Source: Roseicella sp. DB1501 (GTDB lineage: Bacteria; Pseudomonadota; Alphaproteobacteria; Acetobacterales; Acetobacteraceae). Taken from it: 64,000 nucleotides of DNA. The notes under the pieces were generated by a model. That model was given only the letters and a program-made list of their open reading frames with translations. It did not search any database and had not been told where the DNA came from. This document shows positions 6,981 to 15,968 of the stretch, in pieces. Every line of letters begins with the position of its first letter. The stretch's first letter is position 1. The DNA is taken from assembly GCF_013112485.1 (NCBI RefSeq), contig NZ_JABFHG010000003.1, positions 372,001 through 436,000 on the forward strand. The letters run 5' to 3'. The translations under genes and the position numbers were made by a program.

Positions 6981-8056
6981 GGTGCGGCGCCCGGCGAGCT
7001 GCGCAGCAGCGTGATGGCGACCCGGCGGTTGGCCGCGGCCATCGGCGTCTCCGGCAGCAGCGGCATGCGGTCGGCATGGCCGGCGACGCTCTGCAGCCGC
7101 GGCTCGGCGATCCCGGCCTCCAGCAGCAGGCGACGGACGGCATTCGCCCGCTCGGCCGAGAGTTCCCAATTGCTTCGCGCATCGCCGCGGAAGGGCGAGG
7201 CATCGGTATGGCCGGCGATGGCGAGGCCGTTCGGCAGCTTCGCCGCGATGGCCGCCACCTTGGCCAGCAGGGCGCGGGCGCGCTCGTTCGGCGCGGCGCT
7301 GCCGATGGCGAACATGGGTTGCCGCTCGGCATCGAGGAGCTGGATGCGCAGGCCCTCCGGCACCTGCTCGACGACGAGCTGGCGGCCGAGATCGGCCAGG
7401 GCCGGATCCTCCCGCACCGCGGCGCGGATCTCGGCCGCCGCCTGCTCGAAGGCCTGGGCCTCGCGCCGCCCGAGCTCGGCCCGGAGCGCCGCCTCGCCGA
7501 TCGCCGCGGCATCAATGCCCGCTGCCGGCGCATTCGCCTCCGGGGGCGGGACGGCGGGCCGGGCGGCCGGCGCGGCGGATTGCGGCGCGGCCTTCCCGGG
7601 CGGCTGTGGCGGCCGCGCCTCGGCGCCGTGGGCCACCGCCTCGCCCGCCGGCTGCGGCGGCGCCACCGACGCGGTCTCGGGCAGGGCGTCGGAGGGTCCC
7701 TCATCCTCGATGTCGAGCCGGACCGGGGCGCGGCCCTGCTCGATCCGGATGGCGCCGTTGTCCGAGACCATGGCGCCGTCCGAGTTCGGCGTGGTGCCGC
7801 CGAAGGGCTCGCCCGAGCCGGTGGCGCTGCGGCCGAGCACGTTCGAGGGGGCGAAGTAGTCGGCAAGGCCGCGGCGCTGGTCGTCCGAGGTCGCGTTCAG
7901 CAGCCACATCAGCAGGAAGAAGGCCATCATCGCGGTGACGAAATCGGCATAGGCCACCTTCCAGGCGCCGCCGTGATGCCCGTCGCCGCCGGCCTCCTCG
8001 CGCCGCAGCACGATGGTCGGCGCCCCGTCGCGTCCACCCTTGCCCTTGCCCGCCAT
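6977..8056 (-). CDS. motB: Flagellar motor stator protein MotB
   Basis: The 359-residue protein starts with a basic cytoplasmic tail and one membrane helix, KVAYADFVTAMMAFFLLMWL, in which the Asp of YADF is the proton-carrying residue. A long Ala/Pro-rich linker follows (about residues 95-180), then an OmpA-like peptidoglycan-binding domain with LAIAGHTDASPF, NWELSAERANAVRRLL and NRRVAITLL. MotB anchors the stator to the cell wall. The ATG at 8056 is chosen because it opens the conserved N-terminus; an upstream in-frame start would add 12 Ala-rich residues. The linker is longer than in enteric MotB, which is common in alphaproteobacteria. It overlaps motA by four bases. Confidence 0.95.
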   Translation of the reverse strand: MAGKGKGGRDGAPTIVLRREEAGGDGHHGGAWKVAYADFVTAMMAFFLLMWLLNATSDDQRRGLADYFAPSNVLGRSATGSGEPFGGTTPNSDGAMVSDNGAIRIEQGRAPVRLDIEDEGPSDALPETASVAPPQPAGEAVAHGAEARPPQPPGKAAPQSAAPAARPAVPPPEANAPAAGIDAAAIGEAALRAELGRREAQAFEQAAAEIRAAVREDPALADLGRQLVVEQVPEGLRIQLLDAERQPMFAIGSAAPNERARALLAKVAAIAAKLPNGLAIAGHTDASPFRGDARSNWELSAERANAVRRLLLEAGIAEPRLQSVAGHADRMPLLPETPMAAANRRVAITLLRSSPGAAP

Positions 8057-8322
8057 CAGCCCCGCACCTGCCGCCGCGGCCCGATCCTGCACGGCCGGGG
8101 CTTAAGAAATTCCGACGATGGCCCGGCCGCGGTCCGGCACGGGGCCAAGTTCCGTCATGGCGCCATCGTTGCGGGCAGGCTGCCCGTGGGTTGGGCAGCG
8201 GCGGCGCAACGGGGGGCCGCGGCCCGGCCCATGACATGGCACGCGGCTTGCGAACCCCGCCGCGAATATCGGGCTGCCACCCCAGGCGGGGCGGCGGCGC
8301 CACTGCATGCCCGGGAGTTCCC

Positions 8323-9276
8323 ATGCTTCTCTACCTGCTGCGCCGGGTGGTCTATGCCGTGCCGATCGCGCTCGCGGTCGGCTTCGTCTGCTTCATGTTG
8401 GTGCAGATCGCCCCGGGCGATCCGATCAACGCCATCGTCCCGCCCGACGCCCCGGCCGATGTGGTCGAGCAGGTCCGCAAGGATTACGGCCTCGACAAGC
8501 CGCTGCCGGTGCAGTTCGGCCTCTGGATCTCGAAGGTCGCGATCGGCGATCTCGGCCGCTCCCTCGCCACCGGCCGGCCGGTCTGGGCGGATCTGCGCTC
8601 GGCCATCGGCAACACGCTGATGCTCGCCTTCGCCGCCTCGGCCATCGGCTTCACCCTCGGCTGCGTGCTCGGCGGCCTCGCCGGCACCTTCCGCGGCTCG
8701 GCGCTCGATCGCGGCGCCGTCGGCATCGCCGTCGCCGGCGTCTCGGTGCCGCATTACTGGCTCGGCATGGTGCTCGTCGTCATCTTCTCGGTGCAGCTCA
8801 ACTGGCTGCCGGCGATGGGGGCGGGGCCCGGCGGCTCCTCCGATTGGGGCTGGGACTGGGACCATGTGAAGCACCTGATCCTGCCGGCGGCGACGCTCTC
8901 GGTGATCCCGATGGGCATCGTCACGCGCACCGTCCGCGGCATCGTCGCCGAGATCATGAACCAGGAATTCGTCACCGCGCTGCGGGGCAAGGGGCTGACC
9001 CGCTGGGGCGTCTTCGGGCATGTGGTGAAGAACGCCGCGCCGAACGCGCTCGCCGTGATGGGCCTGCAGCTCGGCTACCTGATGGGCGGCTCGATCCTGG
9101 TGGAGACGGTGTTCTCCTGGCCAGGCACCGGGCTGCTGCTCAACAGCGCCATCTTCCAGCGCGACCTGCCGGTGCTGCAGGGCACGATCCTGGTGCTGGC
9201 GATGTTCTTCGTCGCGCTGAATCTCTGCGTCGATCTGGTGCAGACCTCGCTCGACCCCCGCATCAAGCGCGCCTGA
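8323..9276 (+). CDS. ABC transporter permease, dipeptide/oligopeptide type (DppB/OppB family)
   Basis: The 317-residue protein starts MLLYLLRRVVYAVPIALAV, the standard DppB opening. It then has IAPGDP, the substrate-facing region DYGLDKPLPVQFGLWI and about six membrane helices. The EAA loop that docks to the ATPase is visible as TALRGKGLTRWGVFGHVVKNAAPNAL, followed by GGSILVETVFSWPGTGLLL. It imports peptides, nickel or related solutes through the inner membrane. GGGAG precedes the ATG at 8323. The second permease follows after ten bases. No binding protein or ATPase gene is present on either side, so the substrate cannot be inferred and the partners must be elsewhere. Confidence 0.93.
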   Translation: MLLYLLRRVVYAVPIALAVGFVCFMLVQIAPGDPINAIVPPDAPADVVEQVRKDYGLDKPLPVQFGLWISKVAIGDLGRSLATGRPVWADLRSAIGNTLMLAFAASAIGFTLGCVLGGLAGTFRGSALDRGAVGIAVAGVSVPHYWLGMVLVVIFSVQLNWLPAMGAGPGGSSDWGWDWDHVKHLILPAATLSVIPMGIVTRTVRGIVAEIMNQEFVTALRGKGLTRWGVFGHVVKNAAPNALAVMGLQLGYLMGGSILVETVFSWPGTGLLLNSAIFQRDLPVLQGTILVLAMFFVALNLCVDLVQTSLDPRIKRA

Positions 9277-9286
9277 GGAGCCCGGC

Positions 9287-10195
9287 ATGAGCACGACCAT
9301 CACGACGGCCGCCGAGGCCGAGCTCGCCGTCCAGGCCCGGCAGGCGGTCGCCCGGTCGGAGGGCTACTGGGCCGGCGTCTGGAAGCGGCTGCGGCGGGAC
9401 CCGGTGACCATCGCCTGCGCCGCCATCCTGCTTCTGATGCTGCTGGCCATCGTCTTCGCGCCGCTGCTCTCGCCGCACGATCCCTATCAGGGCAGTATGA
9501 TCCGGCGGCTGAAGGCGATCGGCACGCCGAACTACCCGCTCGGCACCGACGAGCTCGGCCGCGACATCCTGACGCGGCTGCTGCATGGCGGCCGCCTCTC
9601 CTGGTTCATGGGCATCCTGCCCGTGGTCTTCGCCTTCGCCATCGGCTCGACGCTCGGCATCCTGGCCGGCTTCGTGGGCGGCAAGGTGAACATGGCGATC
9701 ATGCGCACCACCGACATCTTCTACGCCTTCCCCTCGGTGCTGCTCGCCGTCGCCATCTCGGGCGCGCTGGGGGCGGGCATCTTCAACGCCATCCTGGCGC
9801 TGACCCTGGTTTTCATCCCGCAGATCATCCGCGTCGCCGAGAGCGTGACCCAGGGCGTGCGCAGCCTCGACTTCGTGGATGCGGCGCGGGCCTCCGGCGC
9901 CTCGGGCTTCACCATCGTCCGGGTGCATGTGCTCGGCAACGTGCTCGGGCCGATCTTCGTCTACGCCACCTCGCTGATCTCGGTCTGCATGATCCTGGCC
10001 TCTGGCCTCTCCTTCCTCGGCCTCGGCACCAAGCCGCCGGAGCCGGAATGGGGGCTGATGCTGAACACGCTGCGCACCGCGATCTACGTGCAGCCCTGGG
10101 TGGCGGTGCTGCCCGGCCTCTGCATCTTCGTCACCTCCATCTGCTTCAACCTGCTGGCCGACGGGCTGCGGCAGGCGATGGACGTGAAGGGCTGA
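9287..10195 (+). CDS. ABC transporter permease, dipeptide/oligopeptide type (DppC/OppC family)
   Basis: The 302-residue protein has the DppC features: an N-terminal cytoplasmic tail, a first membrane helix (TIACAAILLLMLLAIVFAPLL), the SPHDPY motif and the LGTDELGRDILTRLLHGGRLS signature. An EAA loop follows at DAARASGASGFTIVRVHVLGN, and near the end come SFLGLGTKPPEPEWGLML and PGLCIFVTSICFNLLADGLR. It forms the heterodimeric channel with the upstream permease, ten bases away. The next gene, a SYLF-domain protein, is functionally unrelated, so the transporter cassette here stops at the permeases. An AGGAG-like ribosome-binding site overlaps the end of the upstream gene. Confidence 0.93.
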   Translation: MSTTITTAAEAELAVQARQAVARSEGYWAGVWKRLRRDPVTIACAAILLLMLLAIVFAPLLSPHDPYQGSMIRRLKAIGTPNYPLGTDELGRDILTRLLHGGRLSWFMGILPVVFAFAIGSTLGILAGFVGGKVNMAIMRTTDIFYAFPSVLLAVAISGALGAGIFNAILALTLVFIPQIIRVAESVTQGVRSLDFVDAARASGASGFTIVRVHVLGNVLGPIFVYATSLISVCMILASGLSFLGLGTKPPEPEWGLMLNTLRTAIYVQPWVAVLPGLCIFVTSICFNLLADGLRQAMDVKG

Positions 10196-10263
10196 GAACG
10201 GCGGGAGCGGGGGCAACCCGGCCTTCCGCCGGGCGTTGCGGGCGGCGGCTCCGGAGTGCCGCC

Positions 10264-10848
10264 ATGTCCCACCTTACCCGCCGCCGGCTCATGCCGCTGA
10301 GCTTCCCGCTGGGCTTCGCCGCCCTCGGCCTCGGGGCCGGCCTTCTCGCCGCGCCGCGCGCGGCCCGCGCCGCCACGCGCCAGGAGATCGATGCCGAGGT
10401 CGAGGCAGCCCTGGTCCGGCTGCGGCAGATGCCCAATGCCGAGCCGCTGCTGCGGGCCGCCCGCGCGATGCTGATCTTCCCGCGCATCATCAGCGGCGGC
10501 TTCATCGTCGGTGGCCAATATGGCGAGGGGGCCCTGCTGCGCGACGGCGCGACCCGGGGCTACTACGCCATCGCCGGCCTCTCCCTCGGCTTCCTCGCCG
10601 GCGCGCAATCGGCCGGGCTGGGCATGTTCTTCATGCAGGAATCCGCCCTGAAGGCGCTGGAGCGGGCGGATGGCTGGGAGATCGGCACCGGCCCCTCGGT
10701 GGTCGCGCTCGACCGCGGGCTGCAGGCCAATGCCACCTCCACCACCCTGACCGAACCGGTCTATGCCATCACCTTTGGCCAGCAGGGGCTGATGGCGGCG
10801 CTGGCGCTGAACGGCACCAAGATCACCAGGATCGAGCCGGGGGGCTGA
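10264..10848 (+). CDS. YSC84/SYLF-domain lipid-binding protein, exported
   Basis: From the ATG at 10264 the product has 194 residues. A signal peptide (RRRLMPLSFPLGFAALGLGAGLLAAPRAARA) with a run of arginines might be Tat-type. The SYLF/YSC84 domain follows, with ARAMLIFPRIISGGFIVGGQYGEGALL, SLGFLAGAQSAGLGMFFM and the closing VYAITFGQQGLMAALALNGTKI. In eukaryotes this domain binds phosphoinositides; in bacteria it is an envelope protein of unknown role. An upstream in-frame start at 10048 would sit inside the permease gene and is rejected. The gene ends 18 bases before the convergent GH15 gene. Confidence 0.88.
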   Translation: MSHLTRRRLMPLSFPLGFAALGLGAGLLAAPRAARAATRQEIDAEVEAALVRLRQMPNAEPLLRAARAMLIFPRIISGGFIVGGQYGEGALLRDGATRGYYAIAGLSLGFLAGAQSAGLGMFFMQESALKALERADGWEIGTGPSVVALDRGLQANATSTTLTEPVYAITFGQQGLMAALALNGTKITRIEPGG

Positions 10849-10866
10849 GCCCCGGCGCGTCCCGCC

Positions 10867-12690
10867 TCAGCGCGCCTCCGGCCTCGCCGGAGGCGGCTGC
10901 GCCCCGGAATCGCGCATGCGCCGCCGGGCGAGCGCCATGGCCAGCCCGACCAGGCCGAGATGCGAGAAGGCCTGCGGGAAATTCCCCACCTGCCGGCGCA
11001 GGTGGACCTCGTATTCCTCGGCCAGCAGGCCGACATCGTTGGCGATCGCCACCAGCCGGTCGAGCACCGCCCGCGCCTCCTCCCAGCGGCCCTGCAGCGC
11101 ATAGACCTCGCCGAGCCAGGCGGTGCAGGCCAGGAAGGTGCCCTCCGGCTCCGGCGGCAGGCCCTCCACATCCGGGTCCGGCCGGTAGCGCAGCACCAGC
11201 CCCTCCTCCATCAGCTCGGACTCGATCGCCCGCACCGTGCCTTGCACCCGCGGGTCGTCGGCCGGCAGGAAGCCGACCAGCGGCATGCGCAGCAGGCTGG
11301 CATCGAGGTGGCGCGAGCCGTAGCTCTGGGTGAAGGTGCCCCGCTCCGCATCGAAGCCCTGGGCGCAGACCTCGGCGAAGACGGCATCGCGCACCTGCCG
11401 CCAGGCCTCGAGCGGCCCGTCGAACCCGTCCTCCTCGGCGGCGCGCACCGCGCGGTCGAAGGCGACCCAGACCATCACCTTGGAATGCACGAAGTGGCGG
11501 CGCGGGCCGCGCACCTCCCAGATCCCCTCGTCGGGCTCGCGCCAGATCTGCGCCAAATGGTCGAGGATCTGCCGCGCCATGGCCCAGCCCAGCCGGTCCG
11601 GCCGCAGCCCGACGCTGCGCGCCGCGAAGAAGGCGTCCATCACCTCGCCATAGACATCGAGCTGCACCTGCGCGCCGGCCTCGTTGCCGATGCGCACGGG
11701 CGCCGAGCCCTCATAGCCCGGCAGCCAGGGCAGGATCATCTCCGGCGTCCGGTGCTCGCCGGCAAGGCCGTAGAGCGGCCGGACCTGCTGCGGGCTGCCC
11801 GCCACGGCGCGGATCAGCCAGCGGCGCCAGGCCTCCGCCTCGCCGAGATGCCCGGCGCCGACCAGGGCATGCAGGGTCAGCGCGGCGTCGCGCAGCCAGC
11901 AGAGCCGGTAGTCCCAGTTGCGCTGCCCACCCAGCGTCTCGGGCAGGGAGGTGGTCGGCGCGGCGGCGATGCCGCCGGTCGGCGCATAGGTCAACGCCTT
12001 CAGCACCAGCAGCGAGCGGCGGACCATCTCCGGATGCGGGCAGTCCTCGGCCAGTCGGGCGCCGGCCAGCCAGTCCTGCCAGTAATGCTCGGTGGCGGCG
12101 ATGGCGGCGGGCGCATCCACCGGTGGGCCCGGCGGCTGGTGGGAGGGGGTCCAGACGAGGTGGAAGGGCACCGTCTCGCCCGCCGCGACGGTGAAGCGGC
12201 CGACGGTATGGCAATCCTCGCCGCGCAGCGGCGCGGGGGTGCGCAGCGCCACCTGGTCCGGGCCGCAGACGGCGAGCAGCGTGCCGTCCGAGGCGCGGTG
12301 CACCCAGGGCACGAGGGAGCCGTAATCGAAGCGCAGCACCAGGTCCATGGCCATGGCGACGCGGCCGCGGCGGCCCTCGACGAGGCGCACCAGATCGGCG
12401 GCGCCGTTGCGCACCGGCATGCAGTCGATCAGCGCGACGACGCCCTCGGCGGTCTCGAACTCGGTCTCCAGCACCATGGTGCCGGGCCGGTAGCGGCGCC
12501 GCACCTGCCGCACCTCGCCCTCCGGGGCGATGCGCCAGCGGCCATGCTCCGGCGTGCCGAGCAGCGCGGCGAAGCAGGCGGCGCTGTCGAAGCGCGGCAG
12601 GCAGAGCCAGTCGATCGACCCGTCGCGGCCGACCAGGGCCGCGGTATGGCCATCGGCGAGCAGGGCATAGTCCTCGATGCGCAGCGCCAC
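10867..12690 (-). CDS. Glycoside hydrolase family 15 protein (glucoamylase/trehalase-like)
   Basis: The product has 607 residues, the usual size for bacterial GH15 enzymes. The N-terminal beta-sandwich region contains IEDYALLADGHTAALVGRDGSIDWLCLPRFDS. The (alpha/alpha)6 barrel begins at KALTYAPTGGIAAAPTTSLPE, followed by NWDYRLCWLRDAALTLHAL. The probable catalytic acids lie in DEGIWEVRG and, later, in PEPEGTFLACTAWL. Such enzymes hydrolyse alpha-glucans or trehalose in the cytoplasm. No signal peptide is present. I chose the GTG at 12690 because GGAG stands five bases upstream and it opens the conserved IEDYALL block; the frame is open well beyond it. No trehalose or glycogen genes adjoin it. 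Confidence 0.9.
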   Translation of the reverse strand: MALRIEDYALLADGHTAALVGRDGSIDWLCLPRFDSAACFAALLGTPEHGRWRIAPEGEVRQVRRRYRPGTMVLETEFETAEGVVALIDCMPVRNGAADLVRLVEGRRGRVAMAMDLVLRFDYGSLVPWVHRASDGTLLAVCGPDQVALRTPAPLRGEDCHTVGRFTVAAGETVPFHLVWTPSHQPPGPPVDAPAAIAATEHYWQDWLAGARLAEDCPHPEMVRRSLLVLKALTYAPTGGIAAAPTTSLPETLGGQRNWDYRLCWLRDAALTLHALVGAGHLGEAEAWRRWLIRAVAGSPQQVRPLYGLAGEHRTPEMILPWLPGYEGSAPVRIGNEAGAQVQLDVYGEVMDAFFAARSVGLRPDRLGWAMARQILDHLAQIWREPDEGIWEVRGPRRHFVHSKVMVWVAFDRAVRAAEEDGFDGPLEAWRQVRDAVFAEVCAQGFDAERGTFTQSYGSRHLDASLLRMPLVGFLPADDPRVQGTVRAIESELMEEGLVLRYRPDPDVEGLPPEPEGTFLACTAWLGEVYALQGRWEEARAVLDRLVAIANDVGLLAEEYEVHLRRQVGNFPQAFSHLGLVGLAMALARRRMRDSGAQPPPARPEAR

Positions 12691-12742
12691 AGTGTCTCCG
12701 ATCCGTTCCGTCCCTCGCGAGGGTTCGGGGGATAAACCCGGC

Positions 12743-14179
12743 TCACCCGGCCGGGTTCGGTGGCCGCGGGGCGCGCCGCGGCGGCTCGAAGCGGTAGGGC
12801 GCGTCGCTCGCCACCAGCGGATCGAGGGCGAGGCGGTGCTCGAGCGGCGGGAAGGCGCGGCTGCGGCAATCCATCCGGTCGCAGAGCCGGCAGGACAGGC
12901 CGATGCCGACCATCGCCTTCTCGAGGTCGAGCCCGTCGCCATAGACCACCTCCGGCGCGCGGGAGATGTCGCAGCCCATGGCAACGACATAGACCGGCGG
13001 CGGATCGCCCCAGCGCGCGGCGACGCCGTGCACGGTGCGGGCGACGCAGAGGAAGGTGCCGCCATCGGGGAGCTGGGCGAGCTGCACCCGCAGCGAGCCC
13101 GGCGTGGCGAAGGCCTGGTGCACGATCCATTTCGGGCAGGAGCCGCCGAAGCGGGCGAAGGGGAAACCGGCCGCGGCCAGCCGCTTGCCGACATTGCCCG
13201 CCGGATCGACGCGGAGGAAGAAGAAGGGCACGCCGCGCTGCCCCGGCTCGTCCGGCCGCTGCAGGGTGGTGAGGCGGTGGCAGGCCTGCTCGAAGGAGAC
13301 GCCGAAGCGCGAGGCCAGCGCCTCCAGGTCGTGCCGCAACTCCCGCGCCGCGGCGAGGAAGGGGCCGTAGGGCATCAGCAGCGCCGCCGCGGCGTAGTTC
13401 AGCAGCCCGATGCGGATGAGCTGCCCGGCCTCGGCCGAGGAGGGCTCGAAGCCGCCGATCGCCGCCTGCACGGCATCCCCCGCCTCGAGCAGCATGAGCT
13501 GGAAGGCGAGGTGGAAGCCGCGGCTCTCCCGCGGCAGGGTCTCCGAGAGGTCGAGGCGGCGGCCCACCGGGTCGTAGCGGCGCAGCGCCCCGGGCAGGGC
13601 GGTGACGGTGACGACGAGGCCGTGTTTCTGCCGCAGCCGCTGCGCGACCGCATGGTTCATCTCCGAGGGCGCGGTGACGCCCATCTCGGCGGCGATCGCC
13701 TCGGCCGCCGCTTCCAGCTCGGCGAAATGGTTGGAGCGGTCGTGGAAGAAGTCGCGCGCCTCCTCCGTCGGCAGCAGGATGCGACGCCCCGTCGGCAGGG
13801 CGATGCCGCCGGAATCCTCCCGCGCCACCCGCCAGGCGCGGTAGAGGGCGAGCATGGCGCGCGCGACATTGGGCGCGCTGCCCGCCAGCGTCGCCACCTC
13901 CTCCTCCGGCACCTGCTCGAGCCCGAGCAGCGGATCGGCCAGCACCTCCCGCAGCCCGGTCTCGACCGCCTTCTCCCGCAGGCCGGAGAGGGCGGCGATA
14001 TCGACCTGCAGCGCCTCGGTCAGCTTGATGAGCAGGGAGGCGGTGACGGCGCGCTGGTCATGCTCGATGAGGTTCAGGTAGCTCGCGGAGATGCCGAGGC
14101 GGGCGGCGAGGGCCTGCTGCGCGAGGCCCTTCTCCTGCCGCAGCCGGCGGACCGTCCGCCCGATGAGTGCCCGCGCCAT
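12743..14179 (-). CDS. ScfR/RamB-like regulator of short-chain acyl-CoA and glyoxylate metabolism
   Basis: The 478-residue protein has three parts. An XRE helix-turn-helix occupies residues 1-60 (RQEKGLAQQALAARLGISASYLNLIEHDQR). An IrrE/ImmA-like domain (DUF955) lies around residues 160-280, including SRGFHLAFQLMLLEAG. A DUF2083 C-terminal domain carries Cys residues (GLSCRLCDRMDCRSRAFPP). This architecture defines RamB of Corynebacterium and ScfR of alphaproteobacteria, which control isocitrate lyase, malate synthase or propionyl-CoA genes and may sense acyl-CoA. The gene is divergent from aceA with 148 bases between, which fits direct control of isocitrate lyase. In the IrrE region the zinc motif HExxH is replaced by HLAFQ, so protease activity is not expected. 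Confidence 0.9.
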   Translation of the reverse strand: MARALIGRTVRRLRQEKGLAQQALAARLGISASYLNLIEHDQRAVTASLLIKLTEALQVDIAALSGLREKAVETGLREVLADPLLGLEQVPEEEVATLAGSAPNVARAMLALYRAWRVAREDSGGIALPTGRRILLPTEEARDFFHDRSNHFAELEAAAEAIAAEMGVTAPSEMNHAVAQRLRQKHGLVVTVTALPGALRRYDPVGRRLDLSETLPRESRGFHLAFQLMLLEAGDAVQAAIGGFEPSSAEAGQLIRIGLLNYAAAALLMPYGPFLAAARELRHDLEALASRFGVSFEQACHRLTTLQRPDEPGQRGVPFFFLRVDPAGNVGKRLAAAGFPFARFGGSCPKWIVHQAFATPGSLRVQLAQLPDGGTFLCVARTVHGVAARWGDPPPVYVVAMGCDISRAPEVVYGDGLDLEKAMVGIGLSCRLCDRMDCRSRAFPPLEHRLALDPLVASDAPYRFEPPRRAPRPPNPAG

Positions 14180-14210
14180 GCTTTACGACCTTAACTAAAT
14201 TTACAATCTT

Positions 14211-14250
14211 GCTGTGAAGATGCTTACAGCTTTGCCGGTTTTCACGGCAA
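14211..14250. promoter_or_regulatory. Two adjacent inverted repeats in the regulator-aceA intergenic region
   Basis: GCTGTGAAGATGCTTACAGC at 14211-14230 is an imperfect palindrome with GCTGT/ACAGC and AAG/CTT arms. TTGCCG at 14232-14237 and CGGCAA at 14245-14250 form a second inverted repeat with a seven-base spacer. They lie in an AT-richer stretch between the start codons of the ScfR/RamB-like gene and isocitrate lyase. They are good candidate operators for that regulator. This is position-based inference, as I know no fixed consensus for this branch of the family. Confidence 0.45.
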
Positions 14251-14327
14251 TAGGCGCTGAACTTCGGCGCCGCAATGTGAATTATTGACCTGCACGCCAG
14301 ACAACGGCAGCAGGAGTTCCAAGGACC

Positions 14328-15689
14328 ATGCGTCAGACGACCCCCACCCCCACCTATGCGCCCGATGGCAGCTTCGGGGGTGACCGGCCCGAGCCCGGCC
14401 GCTTCGACGGCATCCGCCGCGACTACACCCCGGCGGATGTCGCGCGGCTGGCGGGCAGCTTCCGGATCCAGCACACGCTGGCCGATCGCGGGGCGCGCCG
14501 CCTCTGGCAGCTGCTGAAGTCCGAGCCCTATGTGAACACCCTCGGCGCGCTCACCGGCATGCAGGCCCTGCAGCAGGTGAAGGCGGGGCTGAAGGCGATC
14601 TACCTCTCCGGCTGGCAGGTGGCGGCCGACGCCAACAGCGCCTCCACCATGTATCCGGACCAGTCGCTCTACCCGGTCGACAGCGTGCCGACGGTGATCC
14701 GCCGGATCAACAACGCGCTGCGCCGCGCCGACCAGATCGCCGTGCAGGAAGGCAAGGGCGACGACACGCACTACATGGCGCCGATCGTCGCCGATGCCGA
14801 GGCCGGCTTCGGCGGCCCGCTCAACGCCTATGAGCTGATGCGCGCCATGATCGAGGCGGGCGCGGCCGGCGTGCATTTCGAGGACCAGCTCGCCTCGGAG
14901 AAGAAGTGCGGCCATCTCGGCGGCAAGGTGCTGGTGCCGATCCAGCAGCACATCCGCACCCTGAACGCGGCCCGGCTCGCGGCCGATGTCGAGGGCGTGC
15001 CGACCGTGCTGCTCTGCCGCACCGATGCCGAGAGCGCGCAGCTGCTCACCAGCGATGTCGACGAGCGCGACCGCCCCTTCATCACCGAGGAGCGCACGCC
15101 CGAGGGCTTCTTCCGCATCCGGCCCGGCATGGGCAAGCAATACGCCATCGCCCGCAGCCTGGCCTATGCGCCCTATGCCGACCTGCTCTGGTGGGAGACC
15201 TCGGACCCGGACCTGCAGGATGCCCGCGACTTCGCCGAGGCGATCCAGAAGGAGTTCCCGGGCAAGATGCTCGCCTACAACTGCAGCCCGTCCTTCAACT
15301 GGCAGCGGAAGATGGGCGTCGAGGCGGCGAGCAAGTTCCAGCGCGAGCTGGGCGCCATGGGCTACAAGTTCCAGTTCGTGACGCTCGCCGGCTTCCACAG
15401 CCTGAACCTGTCCATGTTCAAGTTGGCCCGCGGCTACAAGGACCGCGGCATGGGCGCCTATTCCGAGCTGCAGCAGGCCGAGTTCGCGGCCGAGGCCGAG
15501 GGCTTCACCGCGGTGCGGCACCAGCGCGAGGTCGGCGTCGGCTACTTCGACGCGGTGGCGACAGCGGCCGGCGGCGGCCAGTCCAGCACCACGGCGCTGG
15601 CGACCAGCACCGAGGCGGCGCAGTTCCATGACGACCATGGGCACGCCCCCGGACACGCCCCGGCGAAGCAGCCCGCCCCGGCGAAGTGA
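14328..15689 (+). CDS. aceA: Isocitrate lyase
   Basis: The 453-residue enzyme cleaves isocitrate to glyoxylate and succinate, the first step of the glyoxylate shunt needed for growth on acetate or fatty acids. The catalytic KKCGH motif is at residues 192-196 with active Cys194. Other family blocks are [37 protein letters not shown] and YNCSPSFNW. The ATG is preceded by AAGG. The last 35 residues form a Thr/Ala/His/Pro-rich tail ([21 protein letters not shown]) that looks poorly conserved. The divergent ScfR/RamB-like regulator probably controls it. No malate synthase gene is visible in the window. Confidence 0.97.
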   Translation: MRQTTPTPTYAPDGSFGGDRPEPGRFDGIRRDYTPADVARLAGSFRIQHTLADRGARRLWQLLKSEPYVNTLGALTGMQALQQVKAGLKAIYLSGWQVAADANSASTMYPDQSLYPVDSVPTVIRRINNALRRADQIAVQEGKGDDTHYMAPIVADAEAGFGGPLNAYELMRAMIEAGAAGVHFEDQLASEKKCGHLGGKVLVPIQQHIRTLNAARLAADVEGVPTVLLCRTDAESAQLLTSDVDERDRPFITEERTPEGFFRIRPGMGKQYAIARSLAYAPYADLLWWETSDPDLQDARDFAEAIQKEFPGKMLAYNCSPSFNWQRKMGVEAASKFQRELGAMGYKFQFVTLAGFHSLNLSMFKLARGYKDRGMGAYSELQQAEFAAEAEGFTAVRHQREVGVGYFDAVATAAGGGQSSTTALATSTEAAQFHDDHGHAPGHAPAKQPAPAK

Positions 15690-15758
15690 GCCAAGGGTGC
15701 CGCGCCGGGTGAGGCGCGGCACCCCCGACCATCCACCAGCACGACGAGGAGGCTTCCG

Positions 15759-15968
15759 ATGTCCCACGACGATTACGACGACGGCTTGGTGCATTCCCAT
15801 GGCTGGGCCAGCGAGCCGCTGGCGCCGACGACCGGCCCGATGCGGCGCGGCGCCGAGATCGCCGAGGCCATGGCCCGGCATCCTGAGGAGGAGGATTACG
15901 ACGACGGCCTGGTGCATTCGCATGGCTGGGCCAGCGCCGAGCGCAGCCTGCTCGCGCATCAGCGCTGA
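15759..15968 (+). CDS. Small acidic protein with a duplicated HSHGWA motif, downstream of aceA
   Basis: This 69-residue reading frame has GAGGAGG placed just before its ATG and starts 69 bases after aceA. It contains two nearly identical 14-residue units, DYDDGLVHSHGWAS, at residues 5-18 and 46-59, joined by a 27-residue linker. The DNA copies (15771-15813 and 15894-15936, 43 bases each) differ at only two positions, so the duplication is recent or constrained. Each unit carries an HSH motif next to acidic residues and could bind a metal; this is only inference. I do not recognise the family. The strong ribosome-binding site and the protein-level repeat argue that it is real. It may be co-transcribed with isocitrate lyase. 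Confidence 0.65.
   Translation: MSHDDYDDGLVHSHGWASEPLAPTTGPMRRGAEIAEAMARHPEEEDYDDGLVHSHGWASAERSLLAHQR

Noticed and set aside
10960-12735. Long plus-strand frame opposite the GH15 gene
   Set aside because: Its translation is low-complexity Arg/Gly/His-rich, with no motif, and the minus strand clearly encodes a GH15 enzyme.
12677-14194. Plus-strand frame opposite the ScfR/RamB-like gene
   Set aside because: It is antisense to a well-supported regulator and shows no family features.
15771-15936. CRISPR-like direct repeat
   Set aside because: There are only two copies, they are in frame within one small protein, and the spacer is coding sequence.
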